Assembly: GCF_020880975.1 (NCBI RefSeq)
Contig: NZ_JAJIWP010000003.1
Location: forward strand, 186,001 to 250,000
Direction: 5' to 3'
DNA length: 64,000 nt
Source: Mucilaginibacter sp. UR6-1
GTDB taxonomy: Bacteria > Bacteroidota > Bacteroidia > Sphingobacteriales > Sphingobacteriaceae
Numbering within the stretch: the first letter of the stretch is position 1; every line of letters starts with the position of its first letter. The position numbers were made by a program, and so were the translations under genes. Of the stretch, positions 24,001 to 33,685 are shown one piece after another. The notes under the pieces were generated by a model. That model was not told where the DNA came from and made no database searches. It saw nothing but the letters and a program-made list of their open reading frames with translations.

Positions 24001-27000
24001 TTATTTTAGGGCGATGCTCCGGCTTTGACCTTTGTTATTGGTTACAGTAACGGCTGATACATTTTTGCCCAGTGTTAAAAACCTGCCCGACTGCGACAGG
24101 AATGATGAGCCATAATAAAATTCTTGCTTTTGCGATTTGCCATTACGGTAGCTGATCTTCGCGTTCATATCATCAGCCTTTATGCCAATATTACGGGTGG
24201 ATTTGTTTAACTGCAATACCTGTAGCTTGCCCCGGTGCTGTGTGGCTGCCATTAAATAGCCGCCCTTACTGTTTTGCAGCTTGGCAAGTGCCTTGCCATT
24301 GCCCGGCAGGTATATACCACTTTCCATTATTGAAAGTGGTTTAAAGTTACCTTTGCCATCACCTTTTAGCAATAAGCCGTTCAGCGCGTCATATCGCCCG
24401 GTTGATACCTCTGTACCGTAATCATTACCGTTAATAGCTACATCAAGGTTGCCATCACCGTCAAAATCATCAGCCACCATACCGTTTAGTACCGATATTT
24501 GCGCCATTTGCGGTAGCGGAATGATAGTAAATTTGCCGCCACCATCATTACGCAGATAGCATGATTGCATGGTGTTGGCGCTAAGCTTTATGGCACCTTC
24601 ACGCTGTTCGGGTGTAAGTAATTCATCCATGGTAGCGGTAGCGAACGAGCGGTAATTGGTGTACCGTTTTTTAAAGCTGATATTTTGTTTGAGCAGGTCA
24701 TCGCGCCCAACGGCGGGATATTCCCGCTTTATACCATTCGAGTCAGGGAAGTAGATAGATGGTATTACCCCGAAACTGCCGTTCTTATCAAAATCTTTTG
24801 CGATAACGGATACCGGGTATTTTTCGCTGGCCTGGTAAATGGTGTTGGTTCCGCCGTTACCCACAATGTAGTCCATACGGCCTGTGTGCCTGAAATCGCC
24901 TGCTACAATAGTATTCCACCAGCCGGTTCTATTTTCAATGCCCGATGATGCAGTTACATTTTCAAACTTGCCGCCTTTGTTAGCCAAAAAAGTTACCGGC
25001 ATAAATTCTCCGGCCAATATCAGGTCGGGTTTGTTGTCGTTATTAAAGTCGGAGAAAAGTGCGTCGCACACCATGCCGATGTTGAGCAGGGCAGGGGCTA
25101 CCTTTTTAGTAACATCCGTAAACTTAACCTGCCCGTTTTGGCTGTCGTTCCTTAAAATAAAGCTCGATACAGGCTTAGGGTAATTCCATGGCGATACACG
25201 GCCGGAAACAAACAGATCAGGCTTACCATCCAGGTTATAATCGCATGCGCGAACGCATAGTTTGCTGGCGGTATTCGCAGGCAAAGCATTATCAGCTAAA
25301 GTAAAGTTACCTTTGCCATCGTTCAGGTAAAACCTGTCCTGGTAGGCGGCACTTTCCGGCCCTTCGTGATAGCCGCCGCTGCTGGCGTACAGGTCAAGGT
25401 CGCCATCGCCGTCGGCATCAAATAATAACAAACCTTCATCTTTGTAATTGCTTTTAACATCAACCGCAGGTTTGGTAAACGCACGCTGTATAAATTTGCC
25501 GTTAGCTTGCTGCAAAAGCACCTGCGCCGGGTTATACAGGCTGCCACCGATCACCATATCATCAACACCATTACCATCAACATCACCAACCGCCAGTGCC
25601 GGACTATACTCCGAAAACTTATGAGGTAATAGTTTCTGGATATTGAAATCGATAAAATCCATATCCTGATTGGTGTATTTAATGCCCAGTGAATCGGTAA
25701 CCTCGTTAAACAGTGGTTGCGCGGTTTGTTTGTAGCCCCAGGTAAAGCTTTGTTTAGCATCAGCTTGTTTTACAGTTAGTTTGCTGTCAGCTTTAACATT
25801 AACCAGTTTTTGATATTTGTTGATGCCCGGCCATTTAATAATAACCGAATCAAGCTTTTGGGTTTTACCCAACCCGAAGTGCGCGCTACCTTCAAGGCTT
25901 GATACATAGCCACGGTAAGGCGTATTTTCGTAAACCTGTGTTTTACCGTGATCGTAATATATCTCAGCCGTTGCACCCAAACCGTTTATATTAAACTTAT
26001 CGCCTGCAAAGCTGATCTTCAGGTAATGCTGATTGGTTAGCTTTTCTTTATCATCCCTCGAGGTGTTACGATATACCGATGCTTCGTCATTAATATTGTT
26101 TATTACCACATCCAAATCGCCATCATCATCCAGATCAGCATAAACACCGCCGCTCGAAAAGTTTTTTACCTCGAAGCCCCAATCCTTGCTTACATCCTGA
26201 AAAGTAAGGTCGCCGTTATTGAGGTAAGCGTAATTATGTAGTTTGATCTGCGGTATTTGCGCCAGTATTTCCTTTTTTGAGGCCACGGAATAAGCGCGCT
26301 GTCGATAGGCCATAAAATCATGGTCTGATACATCCTTAGGAAAGCCATTGGTGATGATCACATCGCGGTAGCCGTCATTATTATAATCGGCTACAAGGGG
26401 TGTCCAGCTCCAGTCGGTTTGCGATATGCCGCTTAAAAAACCAATCTCGGCAAATGCGGGCGCGCCCGGCTTACCATTCACCATTCTCGGTCCCTGGTTT
26501 AGCTGCAGGGTGTTACGCACATATTGGTATTGCGTGGTGTAATTATCAAAATTCTGATAAGTTTGATACATGTTGGCCCCAAGCATCATTTTTTTACGGA
26601 AGTTATCCTCGGGGTTCATGTCAAGTTCTATTACATCTGGCAGGCCATCGTTGTTAATGTCTATCACATCCTGTCCCATGGCGTTGTAAGCGGTATGCTT
26701 AAAATACTCCATCGAGCGGTCGGTAAAAGTACCGTCGTGATTGTTGATGAACAGGATATTGCTCGATATAAAATCGTTAGAAACGTAAATGTCCTTCCAG
26801 CCATCGTTATTAATATCAACGGTAGATGCGCCATGCCCGTAACCATCGCGGGTTATACCGGCCTCAATGGTTATATCTGTAAAAACCGGGTGCTTAAGTG
26901 CGGCATCCTGATCGTTACGGTACAAGCGGCCTGATTTTCGGTCGGGTTGGTAAAAGCCTTTGCCAAAAATGCTGGGGTTATAGGTGGCGGTGGCGTTGTT

Positions 27001-27579
27001 TACGGTGAGGTACATATCCAGGTCGCCATCATTATCGTAATCAAAAAAACTTGCCATGGCCGATTGCTCGCTCATATTCAGGCCATATTCCTTGCCCATC
27101 TCCTTAAAACGGGGTATGCCGTCAGCGCTTTTACCCTGATTTATGTAAAGCAGATTAGTACGCATTTTAGGGTTGGCCAAAATGGAGTTACAAACATACA
27201 GATCAAGCCAGCCATCGTTATTAATGTCGATAACGGCTACGCCGCGCCCCCAATGCCCCATGCCGGCAACATTAGCGGTTTTAGTAACATCATCAAACTT
27301 AAGGTTGCCGCGGTTGAGGTATAGCTTGTTGGATACCATGTTGCCGGTAAAGTAAATATCGGGCAGCCCATCATTATTAAAATCGCCAATGCCAACGCCG
27401 CCGCCGTTGTATACGTTCACTACATCCAGCGGGTTGATAGAATCAGTTTCGGTGATGTCGTTACGAAAATTGATTCCGGTGTGCGATGAGGGCATATCCT
27501 CAAACAGCGGATGTTGCTTTTGACAGGCACAAAGCACAAGCAGTAAAACCGCTAACAGCGAAGGGTAAAGTTTAATCAT
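24001..27579 (-). CDS. VCBS/FG-GAP repeat lipoprotein with ASPIC/UnbV domain (CRTAC1-like)
   Basis: A 1192-residue exported lipoprotein (Cys in LVLCACQ). Many FG-GAP/VCBS calcium-binding repeats with D-x-NNDG-x-x-D cores (for example DFNNDGLPDIY, DINNDGWLDLY, DYDNDGDLDMY) form beta-propeller blades at about residues 60-480 and again at 660-1110. Between them, about 505-605, lies an ASPIC/UnbV domain (RNTSRDD, GLGATAEIYYD, SAHFGLGKTQKLDSVIIKWP). These modules bind ligands or partners at the cell surface. It is encoded between susD and the haloperoxidase-type gene and fits as a surface accessory of that uptake system. Confidence 0.88.
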   Translation of the reverse strand: MIKLYPSLLAVLLLVLCACQKQHPLFEDMPSSHTGINFRNDITETDSINPLDVVNVYNGGGVGIGDFNNDGLPDIYFTGNMVSNKLYLNRGNLKFDDVTKTANVAGMGHWGRGVAVIDINNDGWLDLYVCNSILANPKMRTNLLYINQGKSADGIPRFKEMGKEYGLNMSEQSAMASFFDYDNDGDLDMYLTVNNATATYNPSIFGKGFYQPDRKSGRLYRNDQDAALKHPVFTDITIEAGITRDGYGHGASTVDINNDGWKDIYVSNDFISSNILFINNHDGTFTDRSMEYFKHTAYNAMGQDVIDINNDGLPDVIELDMNPEDNFRKKMMLGANMYQTYQNFDNYTTQYQYVRNTLQLNQGPRMVNGKPGAPAFAEIGFLSGISQTDWSWTPLVADYNNDGYRDVIITNGFPKDVSDHDFMAYRQRAYSVASKKEILAQIPQIKLHNYAYLNNGDLTFQDVSKDWGFEVKNFSSGGVYADLDDDGDLDVVINNINDEASVYRNTSRDDKEKLTNQHYLKISFAGDKFNINGLGATAEIYYDHGKTQVYENTPYRGYVSSLEGSAHFGLGKTQKLDSVIIKWPGINKYQKLVNVKADSKLTVKQADAKQSFTWGYKQTAQPLFNEVTDSLGIKYTNQDMDFIDFNIQKLLPHKFSEYSPALAVGDVDGNGVDDMVIGGSLYNPAQVLLQQANGKFIQRAFTKPAVDVKSNYKDEGLLLFDADGDGDLDLYASSGGYHEGPESAAYQDRFYLNDGKGNFTLADNALPANTASKLCVRACDYNLDGKPDLFVSGRVSPWNYPKPVSSFILRNDSQNGQVKFTDVTKKVAPALLNIGMVCDALFSDFNNDNKPDLILAGEFMPVTFLANKGGKFENVTASSGIENRTGWWNTIVAGDFRHTGRMDYIVGNGGTNTIYQASEKYPVSVIAKDFDKNGSFGVIPSIYFPDSNGIKREYPAVGRDDLLKQNISFKKRYTNYRSFATATMDELLTPEQREGAIKLSANTMQSCYLRNDGGGKFTIIPLPQMAQISVLNGMVADDFDGDGNLDVAINGNDYGTEVSTGRYDALNGLLLKGDGKGNFKPLSIMESGIYLPGNGKALAKLQNSKGGYLMAATQHRGKLQVLQLNKSTRNIGIKADDMNAKISYRNGKSQKQEFYYGSSFLSQSGRFLTLGKNVSAVTVTNNKGQSRSIALK

Positions 27580-27665
27580 GTACGTTTATAATTAGGGTAG
27601 GCTACCTGGCGGCTACCTTTCCAAATTTAAAAGGTATTTTTAAATAAGCAAGTGGTTATTAAGCC

Positions 27666-27699
27666 AAAAAGGCCCCTCTTTTGTGGAGAGAGGCCTTTT
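27666..27699 (-). terminator. hairpin between susD and VCBS gene
   Basis: AAAAGGCCCCTC and GAGAGGCCTTTT pair over about 12 bp with one mismatch, with A/T-rich flanks. It lies 21 bases past the susD stop (minus strand) and 87 bases before the VCBS start. It may partly end susCD transcripts or protect their 3' end, lowering expression of the two downstream genes. Confidence 0.7.
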
Positions 27700-27719
27700 G
27701 ATAATAAGGTGTCAGGCTA

Positions 27720-29348
27720 TTAATAACCCGGATTTTGCGTCAGGTTAGGATTTAAGCCGATCTCATATTGCGGGACTGGGTATAACTCACGGCCTGTAGG
27801 GATGGCTATGTTATACACCTCCTGTATAAAGGAAGTTGCTACACCAGCCCTGCGCAGGTTGTAAAAGGTTGAATACTCACCTGAAAGTTCATGACGATAT
27901 TCATGATATATCATCTGCAACGGATCAGTGATGGTTTTACCCTCGCTGATGAAAGTTGCAGGGGCGCTGCCACCGAAAGCACGGTCACGAACCAGTTTTA
28001 AGGTTGCCAGGCCGCCGGCTACGTCACCGGTACGTATCTGGCATTCGGCTTTACTTAATAGTACTTCACCAAAACGAAGTAATATTTGGTTTTGTGCGCC
28101 GAAGATGATACCATCGCCAGAGTTACCGGTAAGGGTAGGGTCGCGCCACATTTTTTCATTGTAATAACCACTGCGTAACTGTGTAGCGTCCGACCCTATC
28201 CAAGGGCGGGCAACGGTACCGCAGGTATTGATGATTTTGCCGTCAGCACCTACATATTTAGGGTCAGGATTAGGATTGCCATTATTATCTTTTCTGTTAA
28301 AACCAGCAATTACTAATGGATATGATTTTATTCCTCCCTTTGCAATAATACCAGGGCTCGGATTTTCATCACCAGGACCTATTACAGTTGCTATCTTGCG
28401 TAGATCGCCTGCCTGAAAACCGTCATATAAACCCTTATTGGCATAATCATAACCAAAGTTTGATACCTCCTCGGGCATTCCGAATGAGCCTATCCAAGCA
28501 ACCTCGTTACCGGCACCCCAGCTTTGGGTACCTGCAGGTATAAATTGAACTTCAAATATTGATTCGTCATTGTTTTCTTTATCAGCTTCGTGTACATCAA
28601 TAAATTTGGGCAGCAGGGTGTATTTACCATCAAGTTGGTTATAGCTGGCTAAAGCCTCAGTATATTTTTTAAGCCACATTTGGGCAGCTCCCAAGTAACC
28701 TAAAGCAGCGCCTTTTGTTGCACGACCCAAGTCTCCCGCTTCATATTGCTCTTTCCATGGTAGTAGGTCAACCGCAAGCTTAAGGTCTGATTCAACCTGT
28801 GCAAATACCTCATCCTGGCTGCTACGTGGTTTAAGGCCGTCATTAGCGCCGGTAGTTAATTCAAGGGGTACGCCACCAAAGCTTGAGGCCAGGTAATAAT
28901 ACGTCATGCCGCGTAAAAAGTAAATCTCGCCGGTTAAACGGTTAGCAAGCGCTTCAGTTAAAATGCCGTTATCCTTCATTTTGGCGATGATAGGTAAGGC
29001 CGAGTTGGCACGGGCTATGCCAATATAAGCACGTTGCCAAAATACCTGTATAGCGCCAAACGTAGCAGGTATTGAATAGGTATTATAAAAGCGATCATTA
29101 CCCCAGTTAAAAAAGTCGTGGGTTTGAAAGTTGGCATAATACCAAAGCGATTTTTTTAGTAAGTCAGCATTCTGGTAAGTGTCATAAATTGCATTTACCA
29201 GCGCTATGCCGTCCGCTGGTTTATCAAAATAAGCTTGTTCAGTGCCATTGGCAGTGTCTCTTTGATCCAAAAACCCTTTTTGGCAACTTAAAGGGAGCAG
29301 TACTACCAGTCCGACTGTCAGTACATATAAATATTTTTTAATCTTCAT
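27720..29348 (-). CDS. SusD/RagB-family outer-membrane nutrient-binding lipoprotein
   Basis: A 542-residue surface lipoprotein (signal ending LLPLSC) that acts as the lid on a SusC-type TonB-dependent transporter. Family features are the start KGFLDQRD, the TPR-like helices in the first half (EIYFLRGMTYYYLASSFGGVPL), the C-terminal block LRFGEVLLSKAECQIRTGD and the ending YPVPQYEIGLNPNLTQNPGY. It follows susC by 23 bases. Ligand is not recognisable; no glycoside hydrolase, protease or sulfatase lies in the run to suggest one. Confidence 0.95.
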   Translation of the reverse strand: MKIKKYLYVLTVGLVVLLPLSCQKGFLDQRDTANGTEQAYFDKPADGIALVNAIYDTYQNADLLKKSLWYYANFQTHDFFNWGNDRFYNTYSIPATFGAIQVFWQRAYIGIARANSALPIIAKMKDNGILTEALANRLTGEIYFLRGMTYYYLASSFGGVPLELTTGANDGLKPRSSQDEVFAQVESDLKLAVDLLPWKEQYEAGDLGRATKGAALGYLGAAQMWLKKYTEALASYNQLDGKYTLLPKFIDVHEADKENNDESIFEVQFIPAGTQSWGAGNEVAWIGSFGMPEEVSNFGYDYANKGLYDGFQAGDLRKIATVIGPGDENPSPGIIAKGGIKSYPLVIAGFNRKDNNGNPNPDPKYVGADGKIINTCGTVARPWIGSDATQLRSGYYNEKMWRDPTLTGNSGDGIIFGAQNQILLRFGEVLLSKAECQIRTGDVAGGLATLKLVRDRAFGGSAPATFISEGKTITDPLQMIYHEYRHELSGEYSTFYNLRRAGVATSFIQEVYNIAIPTGRELYPVPQYEIGLNPNLTQNPGY

Positions 29349-29371
29349 TATTATATTTTTTAAGGCCTTAC

Positions 29372-32300
29372 TTAAAATGTTACACTTAAGCCAAGGGTGT
29401 AATATCTTGACAGGGGATACGTGCCTACATCAATACCAGCAGCGGTTGGGCCTGCTGCAGTAGCAGTAGCATCATTAGCATCATTACCGGTTGGCTGGCC
29501 AATTTCAGGATCTAAGCCAGAGTATTTTGTGATTGTGAATAGGTTTTGTGCTGAAAGTGATATCCGTACTTTGCTCAATGCTAATTTTTTAGCAATTTCA
29601 CCCGGTAAGGTATATCCTAAAGTTACGTTGCGCAAACGCAGGTAACTACCGTTTTCAACATATACGCTCGATGGTACATTGTTAGCGCTGATATCATCAT
29701 TATAGTTCAACCTTGCATAGCGGTTTGAAGGATTAGTAGGTGTCCAGCGGTTTTCAGCATACTCCTGGCTTACGTTTTGCACACCCACAAATCCGGCTGC
29801 CTGAAAGCTCTCCAGGTTACGGGCTGAATAGTTAAATATTTTGTTGCCATAGCTGCCGTAAAAGAAAGCATTAAAGTCAAAAGCTTTATAATTAAGGTCA
29901 AGGTTAAAGCCGCCATAAAATTTAGGGATCGGGCTGCCTAAGCTGGTACGGTCATCAGCCGTGATCTGTCCGTCGCCATTGATATCTTTGAATTTTCTGT
30001 CGCCGGGTTGAGTTGGCTGAGTATCATTACCTTGATAATGGCCGTCAGGTGCACCGGCATTCAATGCATCTATTTCAGCTTGAGTTTGGAATATGCCAAG
30101 GCTTTCATAACCATAAAACTCACCAACAGGCTGACCAATGTAGGTACGGCTAAACTGGTTCCATCCGTTTGCCGAAGCTGAGTTTAACACAACCAGGTTG
30201 GTAAGCGAGTTTATTCTTTTGTTAATGCTTAATAATTCATTATTTACTGTGGTAAGGTTTAAACCTACGCCATAATTAAAATCCTGAGAAACTTTTTTGC
30301 GGTAGTTCAGTGCAATTTCAAAGCCTTGGTTACGTATACTGCCTGCATTTTGGGCCTGCGTAGTAACGCCGGATTGTGAGGCAATTGGCACCTTCAATAA
30401 AAAGTCTTTGGAGTCCTTACGGTACCAGTCAACAGTAAGGGTTAAATCATTGTTCAGAAAAGCCATATCTAAACCAATATTGGTTTGGCGTGACGTTTCC
30501 CAGGTAAGATCTCTGTTATCAAGGTTCAGGTAAGCAAGGCCGGTTTGGTAATTGCCACCAAAAGGATAACCAACGTTGGTGCCTGATGCCGCCGGACCGC
30601 CTGAGCCGTAACGCGCAAGGTACTGGAATAATGGAATGTTTGACTGGTTACCTACTTCGCCATAACCAGCGCGTAATTTCAGATCAGATACGAAGTTTAC
30701 ATCCTTTAAAAAATCTTCCTGCTTAGCTCGCCACGCAATAGATGCCGAAGGAAACACGCCATATTGATTGCCTTGATAAAACCTTGATGAACCATCGCGA
30801 CGAACCGTAGCGGTTAATAAGTATTTATCATCGTATTTATAGCTTAACCGACCAAACTGAGATGCCAGCGTATAAACAGTTTGATTACCAAATGCTACCA
30901 GATTTTGTACCTGGCTTAAATCACGAATGGAATTACTTGGTAAATTATTGCCATTACCGCCAATGGTTCTGAAGTTGTTTTTTTGTTCAGAAACACCAGC
31001 TAAAAGGTCTAAAGTGTGTTTGCCAAAGGTTTTATTATATGATATTGTATTTTCCCATAGCCACTCGTAAGTATTATTGGCACTTTGTGAGTAGGTACTC
31101 AGGTTATTATTACTCGCTACACCATATTGTTCCTGCGTACGTAAATCGGCAGGGGTAAAATAATATCCCGAATAATCAGAGGCATTGATACCCAGGTTGG
31201 TTTTTACTTTTAAACCTTCAATTATTGTTGCTTCAAGCGAGGTAGTGCTTAAAAAATAGTTGGTTTGATTTTTAGTATCTAATGATTCTATAAAATAAAC
31301 AGGGTTGTTCCAGCTTTTGGTGTAAATGTTTATCGGGTTATAAAAACCATAGTTGCCTTTACCATCCGAGGCCTCTTTGGTGGCACTGTTAGCACCTATT
31401 GTTGGTATAAGGGCTGCAAGCTGTAACAAACTGCCAGTTCCAAATGGATTAGCATTATTTTGCCTTGAATACTTAGCACTTGCATTGGCTTTTAGCCATT
31501 TATTTACATTGTAATCAAGATTCAAACCCAGGTTGATCCTTTTAAAGAATGATCCCAATACAACACCTTTTTGGTCAAAGTAACCGGCTGAAAAAGCGGT
31601 TTGTACCTTTTCATTGCCACCGCGTATGGCCAAGTTATAATTTTGCCTTGAACCTGTGCGGTATACGGCATCTTGCCAGTTAACATTAGTTAATGCTGAT
31701 GGGTTGCTCCATTCAGGCAGCTTATCTATAGGTGTTTCATTAGCAAGGGTTGCCCATTGTTCGGCATTCAATACTTTATATTTTTTAGGTTCGCTTTGTA
31801 TGGAACCATTCATGTCTAAAGAAACCTGAACACCATCCTTACGGCCTTTTTTAGTAGTAATAATAACTACACCATTAGCCGCACGTACACCATATATAGC
31901 GGTTGCCGATGCATCCTTTAATATGTCCATTGAGGCAATGTCATTCGGGTTAATGTTGTTTAGGCCACCTGTAATGGGGTATCCATCAACAACATACAGC
32001 GGATCGTTGCTGCCTAAGCTACCCACACCGCGTATCTGCACGCTTACGCCTGCACCCGGTGCACCATCATTATTGGTTACCTGCACACCTGCCGCGCGGC
32101 CTTGCAGGGCCTGGTCAAGCTGGGTAACGGGTACTTTGGCCACCTGGTCGGCACTAACTGAGCTTACCGAACCGGTGAGGTCCTTACGCTGGGTGGTGCC
32201 GTAACCTACAACCACAATTTCCTGCAGCGCCTGGCTGTTTGATTGCAGGGTAATGTTTACGGTAGTACGGTCGCCTACGGGTATTTCCTGTGTGGCGTAA

Positions 32301-32557
32301 CCTACATAAGTTACTACCAGTACCGCGCCATCTGGCACGTTAAGGCTGTAAGTACCGGTTGGGGTAGTTGTGGTACCCGTGGTGCTGCCCTTTACGCGCA
32401 CGCTTGCCCCCGGTATTGGGCCTGCATTGTCAGAAACAACACCTGTAACACGCTTGCTTTGCGCAGAAGCGTTTAAAAAGGTAAAAGCAGCAAGTAACAC
32501 AGACAGGAACAGCCTGAGATACCCACTGTTTCTGAAAAACAGTAAATTTCTTTTCAT
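29372..32557 (-). CDS. SusC/RagA-family TonB-linked outer-membrane transporter
   Basis: A 1061-residue TonB-dependent transporter. After a signal peptide (cleavage near NASAQ) come a CarboxypepD_reg-like domain (about 36-115), a TonB-box-like segment with QEIVVVGYGTTQRKDLTGS, a plug domain (about 125-235, VQIRGVGSLGSNDPLYVVDG and AIYGVRAANGVVIITT) and a 22-strand barrel ending in the aromatic YTLGLSVTF. It pairs with SusD and imports a substrate too large for porins. First gene of the SusCD-VCBS-haloperoxidase run. Confidence 0.96.
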   Translation of the reverse strand: MKRNLLFFRNSGYLRLFLSVLLAAFTFLNASAQSKRVTGVVSDNAGPIPGASVRVKGSTTGTTTTPTGTYSLNVPDGAVLVVTYVGYATQEIPVGDRTTVNITLQSNSQALQEIVVVGYGTTQRKDLTGSVSSVSADQVAKVPVTQLDQALQGRAAGVQVTNNDGAPGAGVSVQIRGVGSLGSNDPLYVVDGYPITGGLNNINPNDIASMDILKDASATAIYGVRAANGVVIITTKKGRKDGVQVSLDMNGSIQSEPKKYKVLNAEQWATLANETPIDKLPEWSNPSALTNVNWQDAVYRTGSRQNYNLAIRGGNEKVQTAFSAGYFDQKGVVLGSFFKRINLGLNLDYNVNKWLKANASAKYSRQNNANPFGTGSLLQLAALIPTIGANSATKEASDGKGNYGFYNPINIYTKSWNNPVYFIESLDTKNQTNYFLSTTSLEATIIEGLKVKTNLGINASDYSGYYFTPADLRTQEQYGVASNNNLSTYSQSANNTYEWLWENTISYNKTFGKHTLDLLAGVSEQKNNFRTIGGNGNNLPSNSIRDLSQVQNLVAFGNQTVYTLASQFGRLSYKYDDKYLLTATVRRDGSSRFYQGNQYGVFPSASIAWRAKQEDFLKDVNFVSDLKLRAGYGEVGNQSNIPLFQYLARYGSGGPAASGTNVGYPFGGNYQTGLAYLNLDNRDLTWETSRQTNIGLDMAFLNNDLTLTVDWYRKDSKDFLLKVPIASQSGVTTQAQNAGSIRNQGFEIALNYRKKVSQDFNYGVGLNLTTVNNELLSINKRINSLTNLVVLNSASANGWNQFSRTYIGQPVGEFYGYESLGIFQTQAEIDALNAGAPDGHYQGNDTQPTQPGDRKFKDINGDGQITADDRTSLGSPIPKFYGGFNLDLNYKAFDFNAFFYGSYGNKIFNYSARNLESFQAAGFVGVQNVSQEYAENRWTPTNPSNRYARLNYNDDISANNVPSSVYVENGSYLRLRNVTLGYTLPGEIAKKLALSKVRISLSAQNLFTITKYSGLDPEIGQPTGNDANDATATAAGPTAAGIDVGTYPLSRYYTLGLSVTF

Positions 32558-32884
32558 GTGACAGTAATTTGATTAGAGAACTGGGTTTATTAATTGTATG
32601 TAACAAATTTAACAGACAGCACTACAATGGTATAGTATTAAATTATCATTTTTCGATGCTTTTTAGTCGTTTTACATGCAAAAAGGGGAGGTTTGATACT
32701 TTTTTGCAATCGATGCCAAAATTTTTTTAATAGGTGTCTAAACAACATATAATAATATTACAGGCTGTTTAGCTCAATATGGCCGTTACATTAAGCCAAT
32801 AAAATTTGAGCAGTGAAAATTGAACCCGTCAACGGTATTTATTTACCAATTGCTTATATTAGCCGTTCAATAATAGCTACCCGC
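32558..32884. other. 327-base divergent spacer between susC and aroE
   Basis: Contains a minus-strand -7 box for susC (32604-32611). The rest is AT-rich. On the plus side nothing closer than an off-by-one TAAAATTTG (about 32800) was seen for aroE. No sigma/anti-sigma gene, HTCS regulator or small ORF was recognised that could control the susC run. No repeat or hairpin of note. Confidence 0.6.
32604..32611 (-). promoter_or_regulatory. -7 box TAAATTTG for susC operon
   Basis: Exact TAnnTTTG match on the minus strand, 46 bases before the susC ATG, predicting a leader of about 40 bases. No -33 TTTG at the standard distance, so an activator may be needed. Confidence 0.5.
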
Positions 32885-33685
32885 ATGAAAAAATATGGGC
32901 TTATAGGTTACCCGCTTTCCCATTCGTTTTCAAAAAAATACTTTACCGATAAATTTGAGCGCGAAGGTATCACCGATTGCGTTTACGAACTGTACCCGAT
33001 AGAGGATATCAAGAACTTTAACGCCTTTTTGCATCAAAACCCGGATTTGTGCGGCCTTAACGTTACCATACCTTATAAGGTTGATGTAATGAAGTATATT
33101 GACTGGCTTGATGCCGGGGCAAAACATGTTGGCGCGGTAAATACTATCCGTATAGATAAGGAGTCGCCGGTATCGGTGGCATTCCAGGGCGAGGTTGGTT
33201 TTGGCGGGGATGATTTTAGGCTCGAAGGTTTCAATACCGATGTTTACGGGTTTGAGGAATCGCTTAAGCCATTATTAAAGTCACGCCATAGCAGCGCGTT
33301 GGTACTTGGTAATGGCGGCGCGGCCAAGGCGGTGTATTATGTATTGAATAAGCTGGAGATTCCATATACCATAGTAACCCGCAAAGAACAACCGGAAAGC
33401 ATCCTGTTTGAGCAGCTTACAGCAAATATGGTTGCTGAAAATAAGCTTATCATTAATACTACCCCGGTAGGTACTTACCCTAATGTTGATGAATGCCCGC
33501 CTATACCTTATGAGGCCATTACCGACGGACATTTATTATACGACCTGATATACAACCCCGAGCAAACCCTGTTTTTGCAAAAGGGTGCTCAAGTTGGGGC
33601 CGATACAAAGAATGGCCATGAGATGCTGATACTGCAAGCCGAAAAAGCATGGACGATATGGAACTCCAAAGAACGTTATCCATGA
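32885..33685 (+). CDS. aroE: shikimate dehydrogenase
   Basis: Reduces 3-dehydroshikimate to shikimate with NADPH in aromatic amino acid synthesis. ATG 32885 (MKKYGLIGYPLSHSFS) is chosen; a GTG 72 bases earlier would add a non-homologous leader. The 266-residue protein has the shikimate-binding SHSFS, NVTIPYK with the catalytic Lys, FNTDVYGF with the catalytic Asp, and the NADP-loop GNGGAAKAV. The stop codon overlaps the gldD start by 4 bases (ATGA), so the two genes are translationally coupled. Confidence 0.95.
   Translation: MKKYGLIGYPLSHSFSKKYFTDKFEREGITDCVYELYPIEDIKNFNAFLHQNPDLCGLNVTIPYKVDVMKYIDWLDAGAKHVGAVNTIRIDKESPVSVAFQGEVGFGGDDFRLEGFNTDVYGFEESLKPLLKSRHSSALVLGNGGAAKAVYYVLNKLEIPYTIVTRKEQPESILFEQLTANMVAENKLIINTTPVGTYPNVDECPPIPYEAITDGHLLYDLIYNPEQTLFLQKGAQVGADTKNGHEMLILQAEKAWTIWNSKERYP

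Noticed and set aside
26524..26934. 136-codon plus-strand ORF inside the VCBS gene
   Set aside because: Antisense to a well-supported repeat protein; its length reflects the repeated codon pattern of the sense gene.
22666..32557. Classical polysaccharide utilisation locus
   Set aside because: No glycoside hydrolase, polysaccharide lyase, sulfatase or HTCS/ECF regulator is linked to the SusCD pair, so a glycan target cannot be claimed.
32813..32884. N-terminal extension of aroE from a GTG start
   Set aside because: The extra 24 residues precede the conserved MKKYGLIGYPLSHS start and match nothing in the family.
33649..33681. Earlier ATG for gldD inside aroE
   Set aside because: It would place 11 polar residues before the lipoprotein signal; the ATG at 33682 gives a proper signal and a 4-base overlap.
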